From assembly GCF_020520425.1 (NCBI RefSeq), contig NC_079491.1, positions 43,390,027-43,454,026 on the forward strand: a DNA stretch of 64,000 nucleotides, in the 5' to 3' direction. The DNA is from Spinacia oleracea (lineage: Eukaryota; Streptophyta; Magnoliopsida; Caryophyllales; Amaranthaceae). Position 1 is the stretch's first letter. Every line of letters starts with the position of its first letter. A program made the translations under genes and the position numbers. Shown piece by piece: positions 33,084 to 46,563 of this stretch. Below the pieces are notes generated by a model. The model saw nothing but the letters and a program-made list of their open reading frames with translations. It ran no database searches and was not told the origin of the DNA.

Positions 33084-36000
33084 ATGAAAATTATGAGTTG
33101 GAATGTTAGGGGTGCAAAGAAATCTCAAACGATTAGGGAGTTGCTATTTTTACGAAAGAAATTTAACCCGGATATATTTTTTGTTATAGAAACAATGGTT
33201 TCATCTGCAAATAGTCAACGTCTATCCAGGGTATTAGGATATGATAATATCCAGATCATAAATCCAGACGGTCATTGTGGTGGAATGTGGGTTTGTTGGA
33301 ACGAGAAAAACATAGATGTTCAAATCATATCTCTACAACATCGGATAGCCCATCTAGTTATTACTGATAAGTGTTCACACTCTACTTTTGCACTTTTTGG
33401 GTTGTATGCACCGGCTCAAGAGGACAAAAAATTAGAATTTTGGAATTCGTTTAATTATTAGTTCAATCTTGCACCATTCCATGGTGTATTATAGGAGATT
33501 TTAATGAACTTCTATGCTTAGCAGACAAGAAAGGTGGATGCCCTCCTACGTTACGTCGATGCCTAAAATTACAACGATTTTCCCATCTCAATAACGCGAA
33601 CGATATTCCTCCTTTAGGATCGGAATTTTCATGGAAAAATAAATTCGAAATGACATTGTGTATGAACGTTTAAATAGATGTCTAGCAAATGATACATAGT
33701 TACTATTATTCCCTCATGCAGCAATATCATATGAATATTTCTCGTGTTCGGATCACGGTCCAATTTGCTTATACTTGGACAACTCTGGACCTCCAAAACG
33801 TTCTTCTTTTAGAATCCAAAATGCTTGGACTTTAGATGAAGAGGCCCAAAATCTAGTTGCTAAAAACTGGGCATATTAAACATTCCGGATCCAGATTCTT
33901 CTGCATTACTCATAAATTATCTCGACTTAAAACCGACTTAAAATATTGGCATTATCGTAAGTATGGAAATATACAACATAAGCTTGCTTTAAATCATGAT
34001 AAATTAAAAAAATGTAGAGTTACAACTTCAACTCCACCCGGAAAACCATCATATCGAACATCATCTGAATCGGCTTGTCAAACAACGAGAACAACTACTT
34101 TCTTTTGGTCAAAAATTTGGGGGAAAATATGCTCGCAAACAATGGTTGACACAAGGTGACCGAGGATCCCGTTTTTTCATGAAAAAATGAAAACTCGGAA
34201 ACGACGTTCCAAGATTTATAGACTTGAGAATGATCTAGACCAATGGATAGACTCCCCAGAAGACATATCAAGATTATTCTTTCAAGAATTCTCATCTAGA
34301 TTTAAGTCAGATCATTCTAATTCAAGAAACATCAATATTCCTTGGATTCAACCTTGTATTTCTGAAGAAGATAATAAAATTTTGGCACAACCGTTTTTAG
34401 ATAAGGAAATAAAACATGCCTTTTTTGACATGAATCCGTATAAAGCCCCTGGCTCGGATGGCTATGGGCCAATTTTTTTCCAACATTACTGGCCAATCAT
34501 TGGTCAAGTTATATGCAAAGTTGTAAAAGGATTCTTTCATAATGGAATTTTATTAAGACAACTTAATCATACAAGTATTACCTTAATTCCTAAGACGAAC
34601 AACCCAAGTAGGGCACATCATTTTAGACCAATTAGTTTATGTACAACCATTTACAAAGCTATAGCCAAGATCTTAGTCAATAGAATTAAACCGTTTTTAA
34701 AGAAGATAGTAGGTCCGTACCAAAACGCATTTGCACCGGAGCGCGCAATCCAAGATAACGTACTAATAGTACAAGAGATTCTTAATATGTTTAATAAATC
34801 AAAAAATAAAGCAGGATGGATAGCTCTAAAGCTAGACATGGAAAAAGCTTATGATAGGGTAGAATGAGATTTTCCTTGGGCCACCTTACGCGCTTTTGGT
34901 TTTAATGAAACATTGATTAATTGGATTAAGCCTTGCGTCACCACAGTCTCTTATTCTCTAGCAATAAATAATAATACAACGACTAAAATCTCTCCAACAA
35001 GAGGATTGCGACAAGGAGATCCTCTATCCCCGGTTCTTTTTGTTATTTGAATGGAAGTTTTGTCTCGTAAACTCTTAGCGCATTCTCAAGAAAAAAGTTG
35101 TGGCATTGGCATCAAAGTCACGGTCAAGGCTCCTATTATTCCTTGCTTACTCTTTGCAGATGACAACTTATTATTTTGTAACGCCAAATCAACAACTTGT
35201 GCGACACTTAGGGATATTTTAAAAGATTTCTCCAGTATGTCGGGACAAATGATAAATTTTCATAAGTCCTCGCTGGTCTTTTCAAAATATGTACATAACA
35301 ACAGAAAAAATCAATTAGCTAGCTTTTTCAATATGACTCCAAAATCCTTCCTTGGGCGTTATTTAGGAGTTCTATTCAACTCAAAGACCTTCACTAGCTA
35401 GACATAATTTTCAACATTTAGTAACAAATGCAGAACAAAAAATGAATAGTTGGTCTTCATATATGGTTTCCAAAGCCGGAAAAATAGTTTTAATACAAAG
35501 TAATTTGGAAGCCTTGCCTTCTTATGCGATGACAACATCGCGCTTTCCGAAGATAATTTCTAATTCCTTAGATCAAATCAATCGAAATTTCTTCTGGAAA
35601 CAATCTGCTGACAAAACTAGTATACCCATATTTTCTTGGGACAAAATTTGTCGTCCCAAGAATCAAGGTGGTTTAGGACTCCGCAAAACCGATGCGGTAA
35701 ATTCGGCTTTTCTGGCAAAATTATGGTGGAAAATAATTTATGACAAAGATAATCTATGGGTCAAAATCATCCAAGCTAAATATCTACAAAGAAAATCTTT
35801 TTTTAATTGTAAACCTCAAGCAAAAGATTCTTGGATATGGAAAAAAATACTGCAAATTCGTCCTCTTCTACTTCAAGGTATGAGATGGAAAATTGGTTTA
35901 GTATCTAACGTACGGTTTTGGTTGGATAATTGGTGTTATTCCACTAATTTAATCTCGCTGTTAAATTTAGATACTTCTGTTAAGAAAAATTTGAATATTA

Positions 36001-37220
36001 CAGTAGATCACTTTATTACTCCTTCTCGAACATGGGATGAACAAGCTCTAGCTTCAGTGCTTCCTCCTTCAGTAGTCCAAGTTATTAAAGGTATTCCCTT
36101 ACCGTTCACGAATCTAATAGATCAACCATGTTGGGGTTTTCTAGTAACAGAAACTTTACAGTTAAATCTGCCACATGGTTAGCCCATAATGCTATCTCTT
36201 GTGCTAAATGGGAATACCATTGGATTTGGAAACTTGATATATCCCTTAAGTTAAAAATCTTTTTATGGCAACTTTTACACTATGGGCTACCCACTAGAGA
36301 TAACCTAGTATATCGAAATATTGGCATTCATATTCGATGCCCTTTCTGTACTTCTTACAATGAAACCCAAGATCACCTCTTTCTACATTGTGCTTCTACT
36401 AAAGAATTTTGGGATTCTGCTACAACTACCCGTTGGTTAGGTACTAACTTTAAACAATATTCTATTTTTTCTTTGTTCCGAAATGCTCGAAATAATGCCG
36501 ACCTCCCAATTAAGAAAATAATAACTTCATTATGGAGCATTTGGAAAATGAGAAATGCAGTTATTTTTAAACACGCTTCATTCTCTGCTATTGGTATCTA
36601 TACTAGAGCTTTTAAAATTTTTAATGAATGGATCGGAACACTCGCACTTGTTTCGACTCTTTGGAATCACGTTTATTAAAAAGAAGCTCCTAAAATTCAT
36701 ATTGCTATATACAAGTTTCTTGGACACCACCTGCCCCTGGAACCCTCAAACTCAATTTTGATGGCTCTGTTCACCATAACTCAGGTGCAGCAGGTGTCGT
36801 AATTAGGGATCATCTGGGAAATAATATTGCTAGTCGCTCTTTCAATCTGGGGGCTACCCCCCGTTTCTTGCTGAAGCTATCGCACTCCGCAATGGCTTAT
36901 TATTGGCAATGGAAAAGAATTTACGCCATATTTTCATTGAGGGAGATAATTTGCTTATAACTCAGATTTTACAACGACGAGCTCATTGTCCATGGAAAAT
37001 TCAATTGCTTATGGACGACATTCAACAACTGCTCTCTAATTTCGATAGCCATAATTCAAGACATGTATACCGAGAAGCTAATCGAGTTGCTGATTACGTA
37101 ACATCTCTAGGCCATCACATTACAAGCCACTTAGACATTGATCCTTTTTTAGATAATGCATTTTCTTATTTTATTTCCTTAGATAAGCTAGGATATAGTT
37201 TCGAGAGAAGACTATCCTAA
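33084..37220 (+). pseudogene. LINE 2 ORF2 (endonuclease, reverse transcriptase, RNase H), inactivated
   Basis: Near-complete L1 second frame. The APE endonuclease starts MKIMSWNVRGAKKSQTI; IIGDFNELL is near 33490 and SDHGPICLYL near 33755. The RT has KAPGSDGYGPIFF near 34445, FRPISLCTTIYKAIAKIL near 34625, LKLDMEKAYDRVE near 34830, GLRQGDPLSPVLF near 35005 and the catalytic box LLFADDNLLF near 35150. The zf-RVT region is near 36180-36420 and RNase H near 36750-37150 (NFDGSVHHNSGAAGVVI, then HVYREANRVADYV). Frameshifts occur near 33460, 34140, 35400, 36130 and 36690, and in-frame stops at 34865-34867 and 35048-35050. The A-tail ends near 37251. Same family and strand as LINE 1. Confidence 0.85.
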
Positions 37221-37365
37221 CTTTTGTATATTTTTTTTCCAAAAAAAAAAAATGAAAATTTGTGTTTTATGTCTCCTTCATTCCTTTATTGGTTCGGAAG
37301 CATACCCCAATTTGCTCAATTTCTTAAATGTCCCGCAATTGTAGCCCAAAAATCGACACAGAACT

Positions 37366-40300
37366 ATGTTCAACAGCAGCAACAGCAGCAATAGCATCTC
37401 AATCCCAGTTTCCGACGACGATTCCGATGACTACACCGCAAGGATGCGAGTCCGAGTCCGGCGAAAGCGGCGGAAATCAGCAAACATCCGATCCAACACT
37501 GAGTTAACTCGACGAATCGTGAGGAAACTCGCCAAGTGGTGGCCTCTCTTGCTGTTCCTCCCTGCTATGGCGTTGCTTCTTTTCGAAGCTTCTCGACTCG
37601 GCCGTAAACCTATTATTGACCGGCCGAATCACGAGAACAACTCGGATTGGACTCGGGAGAGGTTGAGTTCTCCTATAGTAGATGACACGAATCTGAATCA
37701 TAGTAAACCTGTTTATCATAGAGTTGCGGGTGGTGGAAAAGAACGTAAGTCTATTTTGATTGCTTAGTAATGTAGAATTTGATTCTTGTGAATTTAAGTT
37801 TGAATCATTTGTTTATCATTTTCTGTAATTATTTATGCTAATTGAATTACGGATTTTAATGATTCTGGAGTGAAGGAAGACAAATTCTTTAGATTAAGTC
37901 ACGAAACAATCGAATTTTGGATGATTAATGCAAGAACTGTGGATGATGAGAATGTAGTTGTAGAGTTACTATAATTTAGTTTCTAGAGAGTAAGCTATTA
38001 CTTCAACTTGATCCCTCATACAATGTTGCTCTAATCCAATCTAGTTGGTGAGCGATTCGAGTTCGTATTTAGTTTTATTTCTGAGGGTTGGGTTTGTTGG
38101 GAAACTTAATTAATGTATTTCTATGAATGAGTTAGGGTAAACCCTTCACACGATTGTATCTTCATAGATTTTATTAGTATAATTTATTGTGAATGTGTAA
38201 ATTCTGGTGAATGGAGGCTTCTTATCTCTTATGTTAGGTAATTTCCTCCTAATTAGTTGAAAATATATATTGGTCGTATTTTTATGTTAGAAAGTAAGTG
38301 TCTATATTTGTTCTATCAATTTGAAACGTATGACTAATTTACTTTCCTTCAAAAGAAAAAACATAGCTAATAGGTGCAAATCCTCTATATAAGGGATCAG
38401 GCTCTTATCGAGCAATATGTTTGTTGCATTTGAGCAAGCCTGCATGCTATGTGGTGTTCAGTGGTATATTTATTTGATTTCATGATGTGAGGGAGTTGTT
38501 GATGGTGGCTTTGTTCAAGTCTGTGGGAAGTGTGATTTTACCTATTTAGCTTGCAGTCCCTGCTTAAGAGGTGGATTAGAAAGGGGATTAACCAATTTGA
38601 ATTTGTCAACTAGCTCTGAGATGTTTATTAGGCAAACTGCATGAGATTCATTAATTGCTTTTTCTAGAATTATGCGTTGTTTGATATCAGATACTCCCTT
38701 CTTCCACAAAAGACTTCTCATTTTTCTCTAAATGTTTGTCTGACAAAAACTTCCCATTTCTCCCTTGGGTTGGGTCTACTTGATATAGTAATGCTTTCAT
38801 TTCCCTCCTTTATCTTTTCTTATTCATTTTCTAGCTACTCCCTTAAAGCATTATGGTCCCCATTTTCACTTAATTGAGAAACAATAAAGTATACCCACTA
38901 CATTATTTTTTATTTACTTTTAGAGTTATAGGTGTTTGGATAGGAAGGGGAGGGAAGATGAAAAGAAAGGGAGGGAAAGGGAGGGGAGAGGTGGGATGAT
39001 GAAATTCGATTCCCTTGTTTGGATGAAAAGGAAGCGGAGGGAAGGGGTGGGAGGTGAACATGTAAAGAATGATATGCAATTATCAAATTTAATTATAGCA
39101 TGAACCACACTACCATCCTCTTCAGCAGCCTGTCTTCCTAAATAAACCCCAGCACCACCTCCTTCGTTGCTGAAACACCCTCTGCCATCACCACAAACAC
39201 TATTTTGTGGACTACTTTCGTTTTAGAGCTGTTGTCGTTATATATTGAAGTTCGACAGCAAACCAAGCTCTTGTGATCGTCGTGAGGGACAAAAGTACTA
39301 TACCAAACCCTGGTTTCACATTGGGGGTAAAATGAGAGGAGGGCAGAGAAAATCACAAGAGGGGGGTGGAAAGTCACGAGGAAGATAGAGAAAATCATAG
39401 GAGGAGAAGAGAGAAGTCATTACACGCTAAAGGTGGAGAGGAGTCAGGGGGGCGCCAGCCCCTACAAGACTTGTTAGTAATGCATTACCAAGGAGTTTTG
39501 GTTTGAAAGTTCACAAGTTTTATTTCACTTAATAACATTTTCAGCTTTTATTTTTTCCTTCAATTTTTTTAGTTTTATTTCCCACTTTTCTATACAGAGT
39601 ACTTCCTCCCTTCCAATATTATTGCACCATTTACTTTTTAAGGAAGTTTCACAAATATTGCACCATTTTCATTTTAGAAAATAACACAGTTGTTTTCACA
39701 CTACGAATACCCAATATACCCTTACACCTTAACACTTATTGATTTATATATGCTTGCAATCACATGGGTAAGTTTGTATTTTTTCTTTTCTCTCACTCTT
39801 CTTTTACCCATCACCTAAGTTCTTGTGCAAAACCTACGTGGTGTTGTGGTATAATAACATTGGAATTGAGGAAGTATACAAATCTGTTAATTGCTTTTAT
39901 ATTTTTCATTTAGTTTTTAGAAGTCAGTATAATTTTCACCCATTAGTATTAAAAAAACACAAGCTGTTATTTACCCCAAAAAAATAGCTTCGATCCTTTT
40001 AAGGCTTTGTTATAATAATGGAAATACATTTTCAACTTTAAAAATAGTATTCCAACATTCAAATTTACTCAATCTTAGTATTAAAATTATAATACTCCCA
40101 AATAAAGGTTCTGGCTCCGCCATTGTTGATCAATTAGATCAAGAAGAAGAGGAAAGGAGAGGTAAAATCACAAGAGGACAAAAATGTCATCCCATTATTG
40201 ATCGCAATTTAGAAAGAAAAGTAGAGGGGAGGAAAGAGAAATCACAAGAGGAGGAGAGAGAAAGTCATGAGTATGTGACTAGGCTAAAGAATAGTAAGGG

Positions 40301-43300
40301 TACAGTTGTCTTTTCACATTACTGAGTTTGAAAATCTCATGTTCTTTCCAAATCTCCCTTTTTTGAGAGATTTTATTCGTAACAATAAATGAAAGAAATC
40401 CCCTCCGTTTCCCTCACCTTCATACATTCGTATCCAAACAATGGAAAATGTCACCCTCCTTTCTTTTCCCTTCTCTTCTTTTCCCTCCCGTTCCATGTAT
40501 GCAAACATAGTGTTATACCAATAGAACCCCACCATCATACTCCTAAAACTATGTGCCCAAGAAAAATGAAAAATGGGAAGTTTCTTGTAGCACGCAGGGA
40601 GTGTTTGCAATCACTGTGCTGTTATTCCGGTACTACTTACTTTCTGTTATTATTTATTTTTATCAGTTAAATTGTTCATACTGCATGCAAATCATTGGAA
40701 TTTTATGCATCAAGTTGTTGGGTCTGCACATTAGAAAAGAAGAAAAAATGAAGTAGTTTAGTTTTGAGATATAATAGTTTCTATTAATTTTCTTTTCCTT
40801 TTTCCCTACCCCTTTTATATTGACAGTTGCCATATTGATCTTTACTTCTTTAGTACAATTCTTTTTGTTGTATCAGGTTGCTTACCAATCCTATCTGCTG
40901 AAGATCTTGAGATTCTGGATATCCCTGTGGAACTGAAAGGTTCAAAGGGTCCTGTTAAGAATTTGATATATGTCTCAGAAGATAACAACCCTTACGCGGG
41001 AGAAAATTCAACATTTTCTCATCACAAAACAAATGATGGAAGATTTAACTTATTTACAGGGTACCAATCGTTAGTCCAGAGGGAGAAAAGTTTCAAGGTT
41101 GGTAGCTGCAACTTAAAGTTCTTGCTCTTGAATTGATGATTAAAAGTTACCTTTTTGCTCTTAAAGTTTGTCCTCTTGAAGTGATGAACTGGAAGTTACC
41201 TTTGAACACAAATTGTTTTGAACATTTTCTGCTTTCAATGCATAAGCATTTACAATCAGTTGACCAGATTTATCACCGTCTGATGTAATGATCGTCTTAT
41301 TTTTGTCATTTATCTTTCGATCTTGCTGCTGTAACTAAATGATACTCCCTCCGTCCCAATTTAATCGTCTCACTAAGCTTTTCACATAGTTTTATACGAT
41401 AAGTTGTTATGCTTATCTATTATATTTTAATAGAAAAGTAGGTGTGGTGAGAGATAGTGAAAGAATTTTTTTAATTGAATGTGAGAGGATGTGGGGTCAT
41501 AATTTTGGATAGTGGAAAGAGAGAGGTAATAAAATATTAGTGGGTCCATGCCATAAAAGGGAATATGACAATTAAATTGAGATGGACGTAAATGGAAAGT
41601 ATGACAATTAAATTGGGATGGAAGGAGTAGCTAAATAAAAAAAATATGTCCATGCAACATTTTATCTGCAACCCTAAGAAAATTCACATGTTTATGCAAC
41701 CTAACACTCGATTCAGACTTTGTGATAGCATCCACTAAAGAAACTTGAGTTGATGATGGGAGCAAGCTTGCTTGCATCATTAGATAGCTAATATGTGAAT
41801 CCATCCTTCACACAGCGATAAAACCTTCATTGGTCCTTCTTTTCTAATCCCAAGTAACACTTGCAACAAAGTGAGGTCAAACCCTACTAATCCCAAATAA
41901 AGCAAAGATGATAAAAAAAACTCTTCCTCCTCTTGACATAAACTATAATACCTAACAAGATTATAAATCTTTTGCTAAAGAATATCCCCTGTGCAGATTT
42001 TCTTGAATGTTATCAATTAGAAGAATAAAAACATGCTTCTGGATGATCTTGTTTTTCAAGGTCCTCAAATTATTTTCTTCTCTGTAATGCACATGTACAT
42101 CATCCTTATTTGCTTTGCGTTCCTCATTCTCTCCGTATACCAAATTGTTGTGTAGGTGAGTTCTAGTTCGTATTTTATTTCAAAATCTTAATGTTTATGC
42201 ATATTCAGGTGACTGAAAATCCTATGGTGCATTGCGGTTTCTACAGTGTAAATGGAGGATTTAAAATTTCGCTCGAGGATAAAAACTATTTGCAAACTTG
42301 CAAAGTTGTTGTCTCTACTTGTGCATTTGGCGGTGGGGATGATCTTTATCAACCTATCGGGATGTCCAAGGCATCCCTTCTAAAGGTTTGAATCATCTCC
42401 ACCTATAGCTTGGCTGACAGATGGATTCTTTTCAACCACGTCCTTACTAACTTAACTTAGGCCTACTTTCAGGTCTGCTATGTGGCTTTTTGGGATGACA
42501 TCACCGTTGCTACACAAGAAGGGCAGGGACAGAAAATTGGTGATAATCATTGTATTGGCAAGTGGCGGATTGTGGTTATCAAGAATCTACCTTTCACAGA
42601 CCAACGTTTGAATGGTAAAATTCCAAAGGTAATGTAACTTTTCTACAAGTTGCGTTCTACCTTTGTGGATATGTGGACAATGTCCTTACCAAAGGTTCGT
42701 ATGGACGCATGTGTGTATAGCTGTTGGTGAAAGAATTTAAGGGTCTTAACCAATAAAAATAAGGAAGATGTTGATAACCCCTTATGTTGCACAGGAACGT
42801 ATCAAGTGAATAACCATTCAGAAATGGGCCCGATAGATAAACTTTCTCTTGGGTGGGGGTGGGAAATTGTGTTCCCAAACCAAAGAAAATCCCCTTAACC
42901 AAGTAAACCCACCCCCGTCCTAATTTGACAAAATCCCCACTATACTCCATTCTTACCCATCAATGACCATAGCAATCTCTGTCTATCTTACTCCATAGCA
43001 ATCTCTGTCATATAATTTGCATCTCCATTGGATGTCTGCATTTGTTTAATTTTTTATGTTTTCCATCTCCTCTACTCTCTTACTCCATGTTTTTCCATGG
43101 TCTAATCACTGATGTGAAAGAATAGAGTCAGAGGATAAAAGAAGCCACGAGAGACTAAAAGGATGGGACAGGGTGTCAGTACGATTGTTTTGACTCCGGA
43201 TAGTGCGGCGCGCTCTTGCCTATGGGGCGGCGAGGGCGCAAGCCTAGTGCGGAAAGTGTATCACAAGACTCGTGGGACATGAGCGGGTGCTTGATTCAGG

Positions 43301-46300
43301 ATGTCACTCTTGCCTAATGGCGACAAGAGCTAGGGTCGAGGGTCGACTGGGGCGCTTGTGTGTGCACAACAAATACAAGCGGGTCCGACGACGAGAGTGT
43401 ATCTGTTTTGGGAGACTTTGTTAGTCTAAAAAGCTTAAGAATGAGCGACAACACAATATCTATAAAGGCTTACAACAATGCTAGTAATGAAGCAAAGACA
43501 CCTTCTGACGAGAGGTATTGGTCCATACTCTCATTGAGGTTTATTTTGAATTAGCTTTAAATTTAAACGTTGTGTTGACAGAAACAAATGAATCTATCTA
43601 AACTTCTAAAGCCTAGAAAACTATTAGAAAAGTCGTAGAAAGCCCTAGATAAGAAAAATACAAGTAAAACAAGGTTGGATTCTAACATCCTCCCTCACTT
43701 AAGTTGTCGACAACCTCGTCGACCTACAAGAAATTACAATAGATAAAAGAAAAAGCTCCTATCCTAAATTATGAAGTCTCTTATGCGCCGTTGGTTGATG
43801 GCGGTTGTTGGAGTTTTCTTGAATCTTGTTGTCTCTTGGTTATTGGGTGAGCTTCTGCGTCAGTCTTGTGAAGTGTTTTTTCTTGGATTTGATGTTTTTA
43901 TCTACATCTTCCTTGCTTCTGGTTTCTAGCTCGGTGCGGCTGGGCGCGAGGCGTTATCTTGTGTCTTGTTTCTGATGCAAGGTTGCTTCTGGGATGTTGC
44001 CTTCACATGTGGCTTCATCACTCGCATTGCCGAAAGGTATCGACCGTTCTCATTTGCATCTGTGGGGGTACTTATACTGCGGATGAGACAAGTTTGTCCA
44101 CATTCTACAAGCAAAGAATTCAAGTGAGGCATTATAACTGCTTTGCTTTGCTGGTGCGGAGGAATTCCAATCCGAGCAGAAGGTTGAAGTCGTCCAATGT
44201 TGACGGCACTGAAGTTCACTTTTCCTTCATGTCTTCCAACTTTGTGGCCACCTGTTTTGCCACACCATGAATTGGCTTGGTTTTAGAGTTGACGGATTTC
44301 ATGTTACCGTCTTCTTCCTTGAGTACCAACTCTAATCTTCGGGATTCCGTTTCGTTGACCAAGTGGTGAGAGGCGTCGGTGTCTACCATGTCTCGAGTTT
44401 TCCTCCCATTCATTAAGAGGTGTACATACATCAAGTTTGTGTAGCGCTCTCCTGGCTTTTAGACTTCTTTCCCTATTGTATACGTTGTATAGACGACACC
44501 CATTCTTTGGGGATCTTCCGTCTCTTTCGGGGCTTCTTCCACGGACATGGCCGACAACTTTCAGTTGTCGATCTCTTCCTTTGTGTTTGCACTCCCACCT
44601 TTGTGTGGGCCTCGATATAGCAAGTAGTTACTAGAAATCTAAGAAACTTAATTTTAAAATATCATAAAAATGATAAAAGTTTTCATCAAATACTCCATAC
44701 GATGTATACTCTTGAGCTTTACTTTCCTCCGTCTCCCTATATTCGAGTTTCTGCTTATCCGTTTCCATTTATGTGCTACGCAAATGAGCGCATTATAGTT
44801 TTCTTTACGTTTTTAGTTTTGTTTTACGTATTTAAATCCAATTTTGTGCTAATATGAGGAGAAGACATGTGTATTGGATAAGAGAATTAAAGCAACCTCT
44901 TTTCACATTAAAAGTCACCTTTATTCCTATGAAAATCAACCATGCATTTAAGATTACCTTTTAAGTGTGGCCAATTTTTCTTTAGCTAATAATGAAAGTT
45001 AGTGGCCTTTAGACTGTTACCCCACAAAATTAAGTCACCCAATATCTGAGAAGTAGTCAACCTGGTGTTTCCGTTCACCTAGTTTAATTTATAGCTAATC
45101 TAATCTGGTTAAGTTAATCCAATTTTTCATATACTTTGCTACAAATTTTGTGAATGCATGAATGGCTTAATAAATGAGTATAATCATTCTAAATACATGT
45201 CAATCATAACTCGTGTTAGAATTTTTCACATATGAATATCTGATGATTCATAGAGTATGAATATCTGATGATTCATAGAGGAGATTGGAGTGATAGATTG
45301 GAAAAACCCCTTTTGGTTGAACTTTGCTAGAGCGTGTCAACCAATTGAACCGGCCTAGAAAAACTTGTTTCTGTCTCAACTCTCAAGTCCGAAACACTAA
45401 GGAAGATCATAGTTTGAGAGAAGAAGGACTAGCTTTTGCAGCTTCCTTTTAGTCTGCAATATATGTCATTCTGTGAAATAAGGTGTTTTTCCCTACATGT
45501 GTCTGCTGCATCCCCCTCTTCCCACTTTTGGTGCTGTCTTGATGCTCCTTAATCTTCCTTCTGAAGATGTTGAGTGAACATTTGTTTACAAGTAAGCGCT
45601 GTATTGCTAGTGTAGAGTGATTTTCCTTTTTCGCTCTGCTCTAGAATCTAGTGATGAGTTATTAAAGAACTTTTGACTTTTTGAGGCATGAAGCTTTATG
45701 TTGTTGTTTTTCCCTGCTCTCTCACTTTGGTGACACAGAATAGTTTGATGCCTTTTCTGTTAATTTATTTCTAAGATCTTATTTCCTCAACTATATCTTA
45801 TTTATATTCATATTTTTTTTAGATGTTGGGCCATCGGTTATTCCCAAATGCGTTGTATTCTATATGGGTTGATTCAAAGTCTCAGTTCAGGAGGGATCCG
45901 TTCGGAGTGCTGGAAGCACTGCTCTGGAGATCAAACTCTGTGCTTGCAATTTCACAGCATGGTGCCCGCAGTAGTGTGTATGATGAAGCTAAAGCTGTTG
46001 TCAAGAAAAACAAGGCAACCCCAGAAGAAGTAGAGGTGCAACTAACCCAGTACCGCCATGATGGTCTTCCCGAGGACAAGACATATAATGGAAGAAAAGG
46101 TATGACACTCCTTAACCTTGTTATAGTTGTTTGTTTGGTGCTATGAATTGTGAATATCAAATCCCTCTGATTCTTATGCATGTCAGAATTGATACTTCGT
46201 ATAAAATAGAGTTATTAAATGTGTGTCTTTGCTCAGTAGGTGGAACTTTCTATGCATATGGCTCTGCAAAATGTCAAATTTCTTTTAGACTTCTAGATTG

Positions 46301-46563
46301 GTTACTAATCCATGAAATATTCTTTTGCAGCCCTAGCCGAAGCTTCCATCATTGTTAGGGAGCACTCACCCTTAACTAACTTGTTCATGTGCATTTGGTT
46401 CAATGAAGTGGTTCGCTTTACGTCTCGTGATCAGCTTAGCTTTCCCTATGTTCTCTGGAGGCTGAAAGTCCTGAATGATATCAACATGTTCCCTGTTTGC
46501 ACCCGCAAAGATCTTGTTAATAGTATGGGACACAAACGCAAGGCCAAACCATTAGTAATTTGA
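37366..46563 (+). CDS. DUF616 protein, TOD1/MUCI70-like, single-pass Golgi-type membrane protein
   Basis: Six exons: 37366-37744, 40877-41097, 42209-42385, 42473-42628, 45823-46099 and 46331-46563. All introns are GT-AG, phases agree and the sum is 480 codons plus stop. The N-terminus is acidic/Ser-rich, then basic (RVRRKRRK), followed by one hydrophobic span (about residues 58-76, PLLLFLPAMALLLFEASRL): a type II membrane topology. The DUF616 domain fills the rest: VHCGFYSVNGGFKISLED, VVVSTCAFGGGDDLYQPIG, CYVAFWDDITVATQEG, FPNALYSIWVDSKSQFRRDP, ASIIVREHSPLTNLFMCIWF. Family members include TOD1, reported as a ceramidase, and MUCI70, a putative glycosyltransferase; the length fits TOD1. Which activity this one has cannot be decided from sequence. 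Introns 1, 2 and 4 carry transposons; a LINE tail ends about 115 bp before the ATG. Confidence 0.85.
38693..40601. mobile_element. MITE split by another element, intron 1 of the DUF616 gene
   Basis: The left end CTCCCTTCTTCCACAAAAGA and the right end, reverse complemented, CTCCCTGCGTGCTACAAGAA, are followed by similar ACTTCYCATTT. This suggests one Stowaway-like MITE opened by an insertion (about 38930-40510). The inserted DNA has GTTTGGAT and GA-rich AAGGGGAGGGAA motifs near its left end and their inverted counterparts near its right end, so it is probably a TIR element. Its exact ends are not clear. Confidence 0.45.
39602..39874. mobile_element. Stowaway-like MITE, intron 1
   Basis: CTTCCTCCCTTCCAATATTA and, reverse complemented, CTTCCTCAATTCCAATGTTA, with TA at 39600-39601 and 39875-39876. 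Length 273 bp. Confidence 0.8.
41345..41627. mobile_element. Stowaway-like MITE, intron 2
   Basis: CTCCCTCCGTCCCAATTTAA and, reverse complemented, CTCCTTCCATCCCAATTTAA, with TA at 41343-41344 and 41628-41629. Length 283 bp. Confidence 0.9.
43160..44640 (-). mobile_element. Decayed Ty3/gypsy fragment in intron 4
   Basis: Minus-strand remnant. A frame at 44434-44216 reads LMNGRKTRDMVDTDASHHLV then SKTKPIHGVAKQV, the aspartic-protease region of plant chromoviruses, with DTDA for the usual DTGA. Related sequence continues in other frames to about 43930. Further on is a purine-rich tract (AGTGAGGGAGGA) directly before TGTTAGAATCC at 43695, a likely 3' LTR start. The LTR may end near 43160. Reverse transcriptase and integrase are absent. 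Outer limits are approximate. Confidence 0.55.
45229..45281. repeat. 26-bp direct duplication in intron 4
   Basis: Two adjacent copies of atgaatatctgatgattcat followed by agag. Confidence 0.85.
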
